A stretch of DNA of 64,000 nucleotides, from NCBI GenBank assembly GCA_964249755.1, contig CAXUDB010000003.1, positions 248,001 to 312,000 of the forward strand, read 5' to 3'. Of this stretch, positions 41,884 through 51,280 are shown in pieces. Position numbers and translations under genes: made by a program. The notes under the pieces were generated by a model. That model was not told the DNA's origin and searched no databases. It saw nothing but the letters and a program-made list of their open reading frames with translations. The DNA comes from Ilyomonas sp964249755 (lineage in GTDB: Bacteria; Bacteroidota; Bacteroidia; Chitinophagales; Chitinophagaceae). Position 1 is the stretch's first letter. Each line of letters opens with the position of its first letter.

Positions 41884-43014
41884 TTATTTTTTCGAATTTG
41901 CAATTTTGTTATTAGTATTTCTTGAAATTGCCTCTTTCAAAAGAGCACTTCTTTTTTTATATCTCATTTGTTCTATTAAATATTGAAGACTTGGATTTTT
42001 AAAATTAAAGTCCCCACTCACAGAATGGTTCCTTGCATAAAAAACTTTTGCCCAATCATTAAAGAAATCGTCTTCTAATTCAATTAAATCTTTCCTTCGT
42101 CCCAGTCTTATATCTTCCTCGTAAGCAGATAGTATTTCAAGCTTACTATCAAATTCTCGTAGTGTAGAGAAAGACCTTTCATATGTAAAAGGCTCGTCCT
42201 TCGGGATCGGCAAATCTTTCATACTTATTACCATTTGCCTCATATCCTCATAATAATGAAGGTTATCAACCATATGATAATAGGATCCTATTTCTAACCC
42301 AAGAATCATTGCAAAATATTCTTGGATAAATGTGTAGTTAAAGATATTTACGGCACTTGCTCCCCACAAAAAATCATTAGAGCGCATATGAACGACTAAA
42401 TCTAACTTGTCTTGATGAGTTCTTTGAAAATGCAAACTTTTAGTACAAGGAAAATCTCTAGTTTGTTTCAAATCCTGTTCTTTCGTAAAACAATCTTTTG
42501 GTGGGTCAGATATTGTGATTATAGCTTGCCGAGTGTAGGGATCTTTTTCGAATGATTTTAATACGAAATCAAATTGATCAACTTCAATTAATGCACTGTC
42601 TGTGTTAAGGCTTTTTTTTCTAAATGCACCTATGTTGTAATCATTAGAAATTCCATTATAGTGCCTTAATCTTGGTCCATAACCAGCTCGCATTGTTTTA
42701 CCGTCATCAGAATAGTTTTTTAGTTTAGGTAGATATTTTTCAACAAGTGAAAGGTCATTTCTACCAGAAGCAAGCCATAAGGATTCTGCAAACGGAAGTG
42801 CATAGTTCCATTGTCTTTGAGGTATAGTTACAATCCTAGCTGTTGGATTTAAAATCTTGATATTTATTGGGTTCGGAATTTCATAACAAACATTTCCTCT
42901 CGTTTCTCTTCTAACTCCTTCGTCAAGAAGTATATTAGACATTTCAATTAGAAAAGAGTTAATTCCGGCGACTTCTTTTGATAACATTGTGGTGTTTTTT
43001 GATTCAAATCCCAT
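41884..43014 (-). CDS. Thymidylate synthase-fold nucleotide (hydroxy)methyltransferase
   Basis: The 376-residue protein has the thymidylate synthase/dCMP hydroxymethylase fold: LPFAESLWLASGRND (catalytic Glu), AGYGPRLR, DPYTRQAIITISDP, the nucleophile Cys in RDFPCTKSLHFQ (about residue 190), RSNDFLWGASAVNIFNY (211-227) and LHYYEDM. The Asn in VNIFNY corresponds to the Asn that reads the uracil ring in thymidylate synthase and is Asp in dCMP hydroxymethylases, suggesting dUMP as substrate. With the hypermodification-family gene just upstream, formation of 5-hydroxymethyl-dUMP is plausible. It overlaps that gene by 67 bp (or 40 bp from the Met at 42987). Confidence 0.85.
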   Translation of the reverse strand: MGFESKNTTMLSKEVAGINSFLIEMSNILLDEGVRRETRGNVCYEIPNPINIKILNPTARIVTIPQRQWNYALPFAESLWLASGRNDLSLVEKYLPKLKNYSDDGKTMRAGYGPRLRHYNGISNDYNIGAFRKKSLNTDSALIEVDQFDFVLKSFEKDPYTRQAIITISDPPKDCFTKEQDLKQTRDFPCTKSLHFQRTHQDKLDLVVHMRSNDFLWGASAVNIFNYTFIQEYFAMILGLEIGSYYHMVDNLHYYEDMRQMVISMKDLPIPKDEPFTYERSFSTLREFDSKLEILSAYEEDIRLGRRKDLIELEDDFFNDWAKVFYARNHSVSGDFNFKNPSLQYLIEQMRYKKRSALLKEAISRNTNNKIANSKK

Positions 43015-43943
43015 TTGGGCGGAAAAAAGAAGCTGAAAGGTTCTTTAGGTGAGGTGAATTTTTGTTTTATTCTCACATTGTCTACTTGCAACTCCGGCAT
43101 TTTTACTCTTAGAAACTTGTCTGTTTCACAGAAACAGTTTTGCAAATCAATCAAAGTAGGATTCCGACCGAACAAATTTACAAATTTTGTATAACCAAAC
43201 TTATTTTGTAGCTCTTCAAAATTTTCTTCAACGTACTTAATGCAGTCTTCGTTAGAATATTTGCTGAAATCAACAAAGCACTTCTTTATACCTCGTATAG
43301 CACCAATACCTGCTTTTACGAATGAATTTTCATCGAAGTTTATGACTGAGGAATAATTAAAATCAATGGCATACTGATAAGAAAGAAAGCTTCCTAAGAA
43401 GGAACGACTTTCAAGGAGAAGATATATTTCTTCAAGAGATTTGGCGTTAAGAATCTTGTCAAACAATCTTTCTCCTAAAAATTCCTTTTTTATCATTCGC
43501 ATCCACTTTTCATGTTTGGAAGCATAAGCTTTGTACTTTTCGTGTGAACCAGTCATCATATAGGCAGCGCTAAAGATTGGTGTGTGTTGTATTCTTTCAC
43601 TAAGTAGAATAGAAATTCTATCAACATTAAATGTTTCAACTCTAATATCCTCTAACTCACTTTCCAAAAATTTCCACGTATTTATATTATTAAACACTTT
43701 AAATAAAAGTATCCTTAATAAAACGTCTGTTTCGCTGTAATCTCTATCTTGATAAATAACATGCTTAATTAAATATTGGCTAACTCTATCTAAAGCACGA
43801 TAAACATTGGTGAATTTGTAGGTTGTAAAAATTTTGTCTTTACTTAGTTGAGATGTTTCTCCTTCATAGCGTCTCCAAAATATATTCATTCTTTCTTCAA
43901 GGAAATAGAAATAGTACTGAAAGGCGTCATCTCTAGTTTTCAT
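42948..43943 (-). CDS. DNA base hypermodification protein (5-hmdU DNA kinase helical-domain family)
   Basis: The 331-residue protein follows the family pattern along its length: FWRRYEGETSQLSKDKIFTTYKFTNVYRALDRVSQYLIKHVIY, LLRILLFKVFNNINTWKFLE, FSAAYMM, KHEKWMRMI, SRSFLGSFLSYQYAIDFNYS, ENSFVKAGIGAIRGIKKCF, LIDLQNCFCETDKFLRVKMPE and FFPPKWDLN. These are the marks of the helical domain joined to, or related to, phage 5-hydroxymethyl-dU DNA kinases and pyrophosphorylases that make hypermodified thymines. It is the first gene of the operon with the thymidylate-synthase-fold and DUF1599 genes. Confidence 0.85.
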   Translation of the reverse strand: MKTRDDAFQYYFYFLEERMNIFWRRYEGETSQLSKDKIFTTYKFTNVYRALDRVSQYLIKHVIYQDRDYSETDVLLRILLFKVFNNINTWKFLESELEDIRVETFNVDRISILLSERIQHTPIFSAAYMMTGSHEKYKAYASKHEKWMRMIKKEFLGERLFDKILNAKSLEEIYLLLESRSFLGSFLSYQYAIDFNYSSVINFDENSFVKAGIGAIRGIKKCFVDFSKYSNEDCIKYVEENFEELQNKFGYTKFVNLFGRNPTLIDLQNCFCETDKFLRVKMPELQVDNVRIKQKFTSPKEPFSFFFPPKWDLNQKTPQCYQKKSPELTLF

Positions 43944-44153
43944 AGCAAATATTCGATTGGTAAATGCTGAGCAATATAGTGATCTAATAAAAATACACTA
44001 TTTTATATTAGCAAATTTCTCTGCTCAGCAAAGCAGCCATCCGCATCGCTCCATTATTAATATCCAAACTTATTTTTTCATCCCTATGTCTTCATCAATA
44101 TCCTAGAATACAAGCGATGAACAAAGCCATATTACGTAAACAATCCGCCCTCC
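43944..44153. promoter_or_regulatory. Upstream region of the modification operon with inverted repeat
   Basis: TGCTGAGCA (43965-43973) and TGCTCAGCA (44022-44030) are exact inverted copies 48 bp apart. Inside them ATAGTG and CACTAT form a second, nested pair. The block is A+T-rich and lies directly before the hypermodification-family gene, so it may be an operator/promoter region or the edge of the acquired island. Confidence 0.4.
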
Positions 44154-46916
44154 TTAATCCTTATCCTCCCGCAAATATTTCTTCTCCCGCAACTCATCCT
44201 CATCATCCATGTCGCCACTCTTAATCACTTTGCGCCAGTCGTTGTAGCGGTGAAACTTTTGAAGCGCCGCCTTCGCGTCGAACACTTGTTTGGAGGGAAA
44301 GCTTAGCTTGTAAGGAGAATAATCGGGCTTGTCGGTAAAGAAATCAGTCAGCTCTGTAGCGGTGGCGTCGTACTGGTTTACATACGGCACACCGAGGATA
44401 TTGTATATCATTTTGAGGATGGAGCCGAAGTTGGCGTGGGTATGCGAGGTGTAGCCATGCTTTACATACGGACCTGCCAGCATGAGGATGCTGCGGTGCG
44501 CATCGATATGGTCGACGCCGCCCTGCGGGTCGTCTTCCGTAATAATCACCAGCATGTTTTTCCAGTAGGGCGTGCGCGATAAAAACTGCAGCATGCCGCC
44601 TAAAGCCAGGTCGTTATCGGCAACAAAGGAATGATAGAGTGGATAGCCTTCTTCGGGGCGTGGGTCTGCCGTATGGTCGTTGGGCAACTGGATGGTGATG
44701 AGCGATGGCATTTTTTCCTTTCCCGAGAGCCATTTGCGTTTGAACTCGGTTTCGAACTGCTGCAGCCGGAACTGGTCGGGGATGTTGGTGTTAAAACCAG
44801 CGTAGTTGTGACTGGTGTGTTTGAACAAAGCCTTCTGTATCGGCACAATGACGCCATGCCCCGAGCCGGTGGCGGTATCTACCCAGGACTCGCGGTTGTG
44901 CGCCGTTTCGTTTGCCTCGCCAAAATTGTAGAACGATAGCTTGCGCCTATCGAGCGCTTCCCACAAGCCGCCGCGCTCGGCATAGTCTTCGGGGTCCATG
45001 CTGCCGGTAGAGCCGGGAAACCGCCTGCCGGGTGCTTTGGAGAACAGCTTGGCTGTTTTGTCGACACTCGAATTGGCTTCTACCCATTCGTTGGGGATGA
45101 CGCCCATCATCCAGTGATGACCATGAATGGAGGCATCGCTGTCGCAATAAAAATTATCGTCGAAGGCAAATTGTTTCGCAATGTCGAGGTGGTTGGGCGC
45201 CACATCCATGTGCACCCAGGTTTTGTCTTTGGAGGTGATGGTAACATCCCTGCCAAAGCGGGCAATGGAGGAATCGCCCTTGCCGGTGGGAAGCTGCCCC
45301 AGCACTTCATCGTAGGTGCGGTTTTCCTTGGTGATGTACACGATGTATTTGATGGGGCTTTGCCGGGCGCCGGGGAGCAGGGGCAGCGGGTTTTTACCAT
45401 CGTCGGTAAGCGTTACGGTAGAGAAGGTATTGCTGATGACCTCTTTCGTCATGGCTGCCAGTGCGGCTTCGTTTGGCACCGCAATTTTTTGATAGGTGCC
45501 TTGCTGGATATCGCCGATATAGGTGCCGCGAAGAGGTGTGACGAAGTCTTTACCACCATTCGGTCCTGCGCCATAGCCACGGCAGGAGGCTACATAGAGA
45601 AAAGCGCCGTCGGGCGAGAGCTGCAGGCGCGTAGGTCCCCAGCCAGTGGGTATTAATCCTTTGGTGGTGCCGGTGGCCGCATCGATGACCGCTACGGCAT
45701 TGAAGCCAAGCAAAGCGGCGTAGAGCGTGGTTTCATCTTTACTGAGGGCAATGCCAAAGGGCAGCAAGCCGCGGTAATGGTCGATGCGCGCATCGACCTT
45801 GATTTGAAGATTTCCGATGATTTTGTGGTGGTGATAATCGATGACGGAAATATTGTCGTTGGTGGCATTGGTAACATAGGCATAGCGGCTGCCCACGGCA
45901 AGCGTGTTGGGGCTGGAGCCGCCCACCACTTCGGCTTCTTCAATCATTTGCCCGATTAAAAAGCCGGGTTTGTACCTGTCGATAACCTTATTGGTGGTGA
46001 GGGCGATGGTGTACACGCTCATGGCTTCGGGCGCGTTGGGGCTGCCGAGCCCGGGCACTTTTCTGCCGTTGAACGTGGTGCCGTTAATGGACTCTTTGGT
46101 GCCGTTGCCGTACGGATGCCAGGGCAGTAGCATGCTGTCGTAATTGTAGGGTGTGATATCGGGCATGAGCGGGTAGGCATACATGCCCACGTTGGCAACA
46201 AAAGCGAGCTTGCCGTCGGGACTTAGCGCGATTCCAAACGGCAGGCGCCCCGTGGGGATGGAGGCAGTTAATTTACGGGTGGCGAGGTTGATGCGTACGA
46301 GGCGGTAGTTGGCGCGGTCAAGTACCAGCAATTCGTTGCTGGCGCTGTCGAAGACGAGGTCGGAGGTGAAGCTGTCGCCGTATGTGGTGGTATCTATGGT
46401 GCCGTTTAGCGAGATGGAATCGAGGGTTTTAAAATGCTCAATGTCGTATTTGATGACGCTGCCGTTATCGCCGCCGCTGAGGTACACAATGTTGTTGCCG
46501 GCAAAGGCAACGCCGAGGAAGGAGCCATCGGGCAGCGGTGAGGGAATGGATTTTTCGAACGCGAGCTTGCTGGGGAAATTGCGGGCATCGTTGCCGGGTT
46601 TGTCGCCTATCCAGCCGACCATGGTGGATTGAAATGTATTGTTGTCGATGACCGTGAAAATACCGTTGTGGAGGGTGACGGTTTTGCTGCCATCCGGCGA
46701 GACGGCTATGCCGAAGGGGTCGTGTGCAATCTGAATTGTTTTGCCGGCGGGTGATACATAGCGCCCGCTGGCGAGGACGGATTTGCCGGCGGTATCTATG
46801 TGGGTGTATTCGGTGGTGGCGGGTACGGAGAGGACCTGTACTTCGCGCTGCGCTTGTGCGCTTATGTAAACGCAGAGTGATAACAGAAGAATGAAAACCC
46901 GTTTTTGTTTGTACAT
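44154..46916 (-). CDS. YncE-type beta-propeller fused to a phosphoesterase (alkaline phosphatase-like)
   Basis: The 920-residue protein has a signal peptide (FILLLSLCVYISAQA), a seven-bladed YVTN/YncE-like propeller (about residues 60-470: LAFVANVGMYAYP, YAYVTNATNDNISVIDYHH, LYVASCRGYG) and a phosphoesterase domain of the phospholipase C/acid phosphatase type (about 520-880: YIVYITKENRTYDEVLG, FAFDDNFYCDSDASIHGHHWMMG, VIITEDDPQGGVDHIDAHRS). The ENRTYDEV and ITEDD...DHIDAHRS stretches hold metal ligands. It is probably periplasmic or secreted and releases phosphate from organic esters. It is G+C-rich, unlike the A+T-rich island next to it. Confidence 0.88.
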   Translation of the reverse strand: MYKQKRVFILLLSLCVYISAQAQREVQVLSVPATTEYTHIDTAGKSVLASGRYVSPAGKTIQIAHDPFGIAVSPDGSKTVTLHNGIFTVIDNNTFQSTMVGWIGDKPGNDARNFPSKLAFEKSIPSPLPDGSFLGVAFAGNNIVYLSGGDNGSVIKYDIEHFKTLDSISLNGTIDTTTYGDSFTSDLVFDSASNELLVLDRANYRLVRINLATRKLTASIPTGRLPFGIALSPDGKLAFVANVGMYAYPLMPDITPYNYDSMLLPWHPYGNGTKESINGTTFNGRKVPGLGSPNAPEAMSVYTIALTTNKVIDRYKPGFLIGQMIEEAEVVGGSSPNTLAVGSRYAYVTNATNDNISVIDYHHHKIIGNLQIKVDARIDHYRGLLPFGIALSKDETTLYAALLGFNAVAVIDAATGTTKGLIPTGWGPTRLQLSPDGAFLYVASCRGYGAGPNGGKDFVTPLRGTYIGDIQQGTYQKIAVPNEAALAAMTKEVISNTFSTVTLTDDGKNPLPLLPGARQSPIKYIVYITKENRTYDEVLGQLPTGKGDSSIARFGRDVTITSKDKTWVHMDVAPNHLDIAKQFAFDDNFYCDSDASIHGHHWMMGVIPNEWVEANSSVDKTAKLFSKAPGRRFPGSTGSMDPEDYAERGGLWEALDRRKLSFYNFGEANETAHNRESWVDTATGSGHGVIVPIQKALFKHTSHNYAGFNTNIPDQFRLQQFETEFKRKWLSGKEKMPSLITIQLPNDHTADPRPEEGYPLYHSFVADNDLALGGMLQFLSRTPYWKNMLVIITEDDPQGGVDHIDAHRSILMLAGPYVKHGYTSHTHANFGSILKMIYNILGVPYVNQYDATATELTDFFTDKPDYSPYKLSFPSKQVFDAKAALQKFHRYNDWRKVIKSGDMDDEDELREKKYLREDKD

Positions 46917-47547
46917 AGTAAGAGACGTTCGCTTAGAAGAAAGCTAAACTATTGAATGATTTGGATGGTGAGGCAAGTTTACAAATTGATAATGTGGAAA
47001 TGCCTTTTGGGTGACTTTTATACAGGTTGGTCTTACCGGTTGTTGAATTTCGTTTTTGAATTGTATAACAGCCTGCCTTTTTGAAAAAGACCTTCCCAGC
47101 AACTGTACACTTTTGTCTGTTACAAGCTGCAGGTAAGCTTCTGAATTTATCGGAGACAAAGTAAGTTCTCTATCGCCGCGTAGTTAGGCTGATACTCAAA
47201 GCTCTGCACCTGGCATATTATTTCGGATTGGAAAGCGGGTTCAGCAGGTCGCCATTTAAAAAACAGGAATTTTATCCCCCGTCGGGTAACTCAGATCCCC
47301 CAGCGAATCCAGATAAGGCAATCTCACCTGTAATACCCTAATGCATCAAAAGCGGAAAATAAGAAAAAAGCGGGGAACATGCAATCATCCCCTTCCACCG
47401 AAGACACCTCATTCTAGTGCAAGCGTCCCCTTGTGCTTATCATCTTCAACTGTCCGCTTGTTTTTCTAAGTTCAGCACAGTTACCCATCTCATCATCCCT
47501 CCTCCAAACTCACCCAATCCCTATCTTGCACCCCAAAACATCCACCG
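46917..47547. other. 631-bp region between divergent genes
   Basis: I see no recognisable gene. A 71-codon open frame (46944-47159, -) has no family features. A TATCTTGC word at 47521-47528 resembles a -7 element 20 bp before the DUF336 gene start. Confidence 0.4.
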
Positions 47548-47997
47548 ATGCAGCCACAGGAATTAGACGATTTGATCAGCCGCCTCTTTGTAGAAATTGA
47601 AAAGCTCATCCCCCTCTATATGCAAAACCCCGAAGATGAGCGCATCGCCAACGGCAATTGCGCCGCCTGCATCATCAACAGGGAAGGAAGAGTATGGGGC
47701 AAGCTCTACGGCACCGGCAAGGTAAGAGCCCGCGAGTCCTTTCGCGTTGCCTGGACAAAAGCGAGCCAGGTATGGCTGACCGGTATGAAGACCGGCGAGT
47801 TTGAAAAGAAGTTTTTCAATGAAGAAGTAGACGCCTTTGGCATAGAAATGCCCGACTTTATCGGCTGGGAAGGTGGTCAGCCGCTGGTGTTAGGGGACGG
47901 CACCCCCTTATCAGTAGGTTTTAGCGGCATCCGCGGCATCTACGACCTCGAAATAATGGTAAAAGCCGCAGCTGCCGCCGAAAAGAGCGAAGGATAA
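47548..47997 (+). CDS. GlcG/HbpS-like (DUF336) protein
   Basis: The 149-residue protein resembles the DUF336 family, small alpha/beta proteins that include GlcG and the haem-binding HbpS: NCAACIINREGRVWGKLYGTGKVRARESFRVAWTKASQVWLTG, then PLVLGDGTPLSVGFSGIRGIYDLEIMVKAA. No signal peptide. The role is unknown; some relatives bind haem or small ligands. A terminator lies downstream. Confidence 0.7.
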   Translation: MQPQELDDLISRLFVEIEKLIPLYMQNPEDERIANGNCAACIINREGRVWGKLYGTGKVRARESFRVAWTKASQVWLTGMKTGEFEKKFFNEEVDAFGIEMPDFIGWEGGQPLVLGDGTPLSVGFSGIRGIYDLEIMVKAAAAAEKSEG

Positions 47998-48066
47998 TTC
48001 CTGCCCGCTTAGCCTCAATTGCATCTATACCGGACTTCTGAAGTAGTTTTCAGCTACACTGTAATA

Positions 48067-48097
48067 AAAAAGCCCCGCATCTCGGCGGGGCTTTTTA
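48067..48097. terminator. Convergent terminator
   Basis: AAAAAGCCCCGC pairs with GCGGGGCTTTTT around ATCTCG, 70 bp after the DUF336 gene and 22 bp after the convergent T9SS gene. Confidence 0.9.
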
Positions 48098-48118
48098 AGT
48101 CGGTAGATAGATAGCCGC

Positions 48119-49726
48119 TTACTTTACAATCACTACCTTCTTCACTTCAGCCGTAGCGGCATTCTTTAGGTAATAAGTTCCTGCTGCCAAGAGAGACACC
48201 CGAATGTCCGCTCTCCCGTTAATCATCTTCGTCAGCACGGGTTTTCCATCAGGCCCCGAAAGCGTCACGGTTGCTTTGTCCCCCACCTGCACGTGCATTA
48301 CATCCCGCACCGGGTTAGGCAGTACAGCAAAGGAAGAAGAGGCGGGCAGCGATGCCAGCGGTGCTACCGCCACTTTGTTTCCAAATGCAAGCGGGTTATA
48401 CGCAATGGCGGTTAACCACACATCGAAGTTGCCACGGTTAGGCACCGTTTTATCAAAGCCCGCGGGCGAATTGGAAGTAGCCGACAACAGGTATTGGTTG
48501 GGGCTGATCTCTACAATACCGTTCGTTCCCGGCTGGTCTTCGTTTTCGCCGCCCACGGTTTTATCCCACTCCACAGTACGGTCGGCAGAAAGCTTCACCA
48601 CCCAGCCATCAAAGCCGAGGCCCCTGTGGTTCTCAGTCTTATCGCCCGAGATATTGGCATTGGAATAACCCGCCAGGATGTAGCCGCCATCAGAGGTGAG
48701 CTTCACAGCCGAAAGATAATCGGCATCGTTGCTGCCTATATCTTTCTGCCACTGGATAACGCCTGCACCATTCACCTTTACGATCCAGTAATCTATATAT
48801 CCCTTGGTAGCTTCCGTTTTATCGCCGGAGATGTTAGACTCCGACCAGGCACCCAGTACAAAGCCGCCATCGGGGGCAGGCTGCATGGTTACCAGTTCAT
48901 CGTAGGTGTTGCCGCCTATATTCCTATCCCACAGCTTATTGCCAAGGCTGTCGGTTTTTACAATCCAGATATCCTCGCCGCCCCGGGTGTTGCTGGTTTT
49001 ATTGCCGTTACGGGCCGAGGTGGAGTGACCAGCGATGAAATAACCACCATCTGCTGTCTGCGCTACGTTGGTAGCTACATCGTACCCGGTGCCACCGAAA
49101 GTTCTGCTCCATTGCAGGTTGCCCGCAGCATCTATCTTCACCACCCAGTAATCGAAGCCGCCAAAGCTGTTCTCCGTTTTGTCGCCCGAGATGTTGGAAG
49201 AGGAGGTGCCGGCGAGGATGTAGCCGCCGTCCCTCGTTTGTGATACGCAGTTGAGGTTCTCGTCGATGCTGCCACCGTAGGCTTTGTCCCATAGCTGGTT
49301 GCCAAGGCTGTCGGTCTTCACCAGCCACATATCGCCGCCGCCTTTGCCAGGGGCTGTTTTAGTGCCTGACACCATAGAATCTGCGGTGCCGCCTAAGGCA
49401 TAGCCACCATCACTCGTTTGGATGAATGTGTATAAGGCATCGTAATCAGTGGTGCCATACGTTTTATCAAATTGCTTTTTGCCACTCCGGTCATATTTGA
49501 TGATCCAGTAATCGTAGCTGCCATAATTGGGCGCCCGCTTATTGGTGCCCGGAAGGCTGGTAGAAAAAGCGCCCGCGAGGAAGCCGCCGTCGCGGGTGCG
49601 GATAATGCCGGGGAGTGCTTCATCGTCGCCGCTTTCGCCTGCGAGGATTTGTTTCTTCGCCACCGTTTGCGCCGAAGCGTACTGAAGAAGGGACAGGGAA
49701 AGAAGGAGTAAATAGAATGGTTTCAT
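48119..49726 (-). CDS. Repeat-rich T9SS surface protein
   Basis: The 535-residue protein has a signal peptide (PFYLLLLSLSLLQYASAQ), then about eight repeats of roughly 55 residues with the pattern T-x-DGGYxLAG-x-S...SGDKTE...G-x-DYWVVKxDxxGxxxW, and a C-terminal T9SS type A sorting domain (FAVLPNPVRDVMHVQVG...AAGTYYLKN). The repeats probably form a beta-propeller. Surface location is inferred from the sorting domain. The substrate or partner is unknown. Confidence 0.85.
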   Translation of the reverse strand: MKPFYLLLLSLSLLQYASAQTVAKKQILAGESGDDEALPGIIRTRDGGFLAGAFSTSLPGTNKRAPNYGSYDYWIIKYDRSGKKQFDKTYGTTDYDALYTFIQTSDGGYALGGTADSMVSGTKTAPGKGGGDMWLVKTDSLGNQLWDKAYGGSIDENLNCVSQTRDGGYILAGTSSSNISGDKTENSFGGFDYWVVKIDAAGNLQWSRTFGGTGYDVATNVAQTADGGYFIAGHSTSARNGNKTSNTRGGEDIWIVKTDSLGNKLWDRNIGGNTYDELVTMQPAPDGGFVLGAWSESNISGDKTEATKGYIDYWIVKVNGAGVIQWQKDIGSNDADYLSAVKLTSDGGYILAGYSNANISGDKTENHRGLGFDGWVVKLSADRTVEWDKTVGGENEDQPGTNGIVEISPNQYLLSATSNSPAGFDKTVPNRGNFDVWLTAIAYNPLAFGNKVAVAPLASLPASSSFAVLPNPVRDVMHVQVGDKATVTLSGPDGKPVLTKMINGRADIRVSLLAAGTYYLKNAATAEVKKVVIVK

Positions 49727-49912
49727 GCGTGTTGGTTTTAGAATTCAAATCTATGGAATTTATGAAGAGGAAAATTACCCAGCTCAATGTTGTTTTCTAT
49801 CCTGTTCATATTTAATCTCCCTATTCGCAAAATCAAGTGGCATTACCTCGCTGATAAACCCCTTCTTCCAAAGGTTCTCTTAAGATAGAAATCAGGTAAG
49901 CATATTCCCGGC

Positions 49913-51145
49913 TCACCCACCCGCTATCCGCTTCCCCAGCACCGAATCCTTTAGTGCTTCGTTCACCGGCGCTTCCTTGATCAGCTTCGTCAGCCGCTGG
50001 TGCCACGCCACATCCCGCCACATACCGCGGAACTGCGGCGCGCAGAAGTTACTGGTCGCCACTGCCAGCCATTGCCCTGTGGCGGCTGCTGTTTGCACAC
50101 CCAGCTCGCACAGTTCCTTCACAATATCCCACTGCAGCAGCGGCCAGTCTTTAAAGTCCACCAGTCCCCAGCACTCCGTAGTAATAAGCGGCTGCTTCGC
50201 TGCCCCCGCACCGGCTGCCAGCTTTGTTATGCCCTCCTTCAGCAAGCCCTGCCAGTAGCGGGGACGGGCACGGTAGGCCTTCTCATAATTTGCCGTCAGG
50301 TTGTTATAACCATCGGGTGTGAAGCGCTCATACTTGTAGCCCACTTCCTTATAAAACTCGTCCCCGTTCTGCTGCGCCATCCAGATGTGGTGCTCCAGCA
50401 GGTCGAAATACGGCAGGGGATATTGCGTGTACAAAGCAGGGTCACCTCCGGTGAAGGAATAGCAGAGCGGGATGCCGGGAAAGGCTTTGCGCACCGCGGC
50501 GATAGACGCCTGCATAAAGGCGGTAGAATTAGACAGGTACCAGTAGCCCCAAGTTTTCCACTCGGGATTGTTTTTGAAGAAGGGCGCCCAGGCATCGCCG
50601 GGCCATTCGTTGCAGAGGTCAACATACAGGACCGCATCCAGCAAGCCCGCTTTTTCTATGGTATGCAGGGTGGCAATCCAGTTGTCCGCCATCTTTTGCG
50701 GCGAGGTAATGTTCATCAGAATCTTCTCCGTATCCTGCCGGTACCAGCAAGACAGCCCGACGCGGATGCCGCGTGCCTTGCATTTGGCGATGAACTGGTT
50801 AAGCGCAGGCTGCACCTGCACTTTGTTCAGCGCCGGGCTGCCCCAGTCCTGCACCGTCCACACTGGCAGCAGGGTGTACTCTTTAGCGGGGTTATTGGCC
50901 ACCAGGTGAGGATAGGCATCTATGCGCACGGCATTGTAGCCGCGCAGGAGAAGCTCGTCGAGAACGGCATCCCAGTCTTCGTAGCCGGCACCGGGCCAGC
51001 GGCGCTCCAGCCAGCTAAAATCCCACATGGTGATGGCGAGCGGACGGAGAGTCTTTTCTTTCTCAGGACCCGCAATAAGGGACGGGCTGACAAGGGCCGA
51101 CGCCGCGGCAAGGGAGCTATAGCGAAGGAAGGTTTTGCGATTCAT
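49913..51145 (-). CDS. Cellulase-like glycoside hydrolase
   Basis: The 410-residue protein has an N-terminal export signal (KTFLRYSSLAAASALVSPSLIAG) and a TIM-barrel glycosidase of the sugar-binding cellulase-like group: GYNAVRIDAYPHLV, GIRVGLSCWYRQD, VLYVDLCNEWPGD (acid/base Glu in CNEWP), LLEHHIWMAQ and LITTECWG (nucleophile Glu). Together these match the two-Glu clan A arrangement. Likely substrate is a beta-linked polysaccharide or oligosaccharide. It stands alone; a terminator-like hairpin lies upstream at 51281-51310. Confidence 0.78.
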   Translation of the reverse strand: MNRKTFLRYSSLAAASALVSPSLIAGPEKEKTLRPLAITMWDFSWLERRWPGAGYEDWDAVLDELLLRGYNAVRIDAYPHLVANNPAKEYTLLPVWTVQDWGSPALNKVQVQPALNQFIAKCKARGIRVGLSCWYRQDTEKILMNITSPQKMADNWIATLHTIEKAGLLDAVLYVDLCNEWPGDAWAPFFKNNPEWKTWGYWYLSNSTAFMQASIAAVRKAFPGIPLCYSFTGGDPALYTQYPLPYFDLLEHHIWMAQQNGDEFYKEVGYKYERFTPDGYNNLTANYEKAYRARPRYWQGLLKEGITKLAAGAGAAKQPLITTECWGLVDFKDWPLLQWDIVKELCELGVQTAAATGQWLAVATSNFCAPQFRGMWRDVAWHQRLTKLIKEAPVNEALKDSVLGKRIAGG

Positions 51146-51280
51146 AGGAAAGCATTCGTTGGAAGGATAAAGATAACTTCAGGAAACGGGACAATCGCCC
51201 TTGTTGTGTGCTTTTTCCCTTTATCATCCGGCTGGCTTGCCAAACCGGAAGTAATGACCGCCGCTTATTGATTCGCCATA

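Noticed and set aside
46944..47159. 71-codon - strand open frame
   Set aside because: It has no signal peptide, family motif or start context, and the surrounding region looks intergenic.
50000..51271. 423-codon + strand open frame
   Set aside because: It is antisense to the cellulase-like glycosidase gene, which has clear catalytic motifs. The long frame follows from its G+C-rich codon use.
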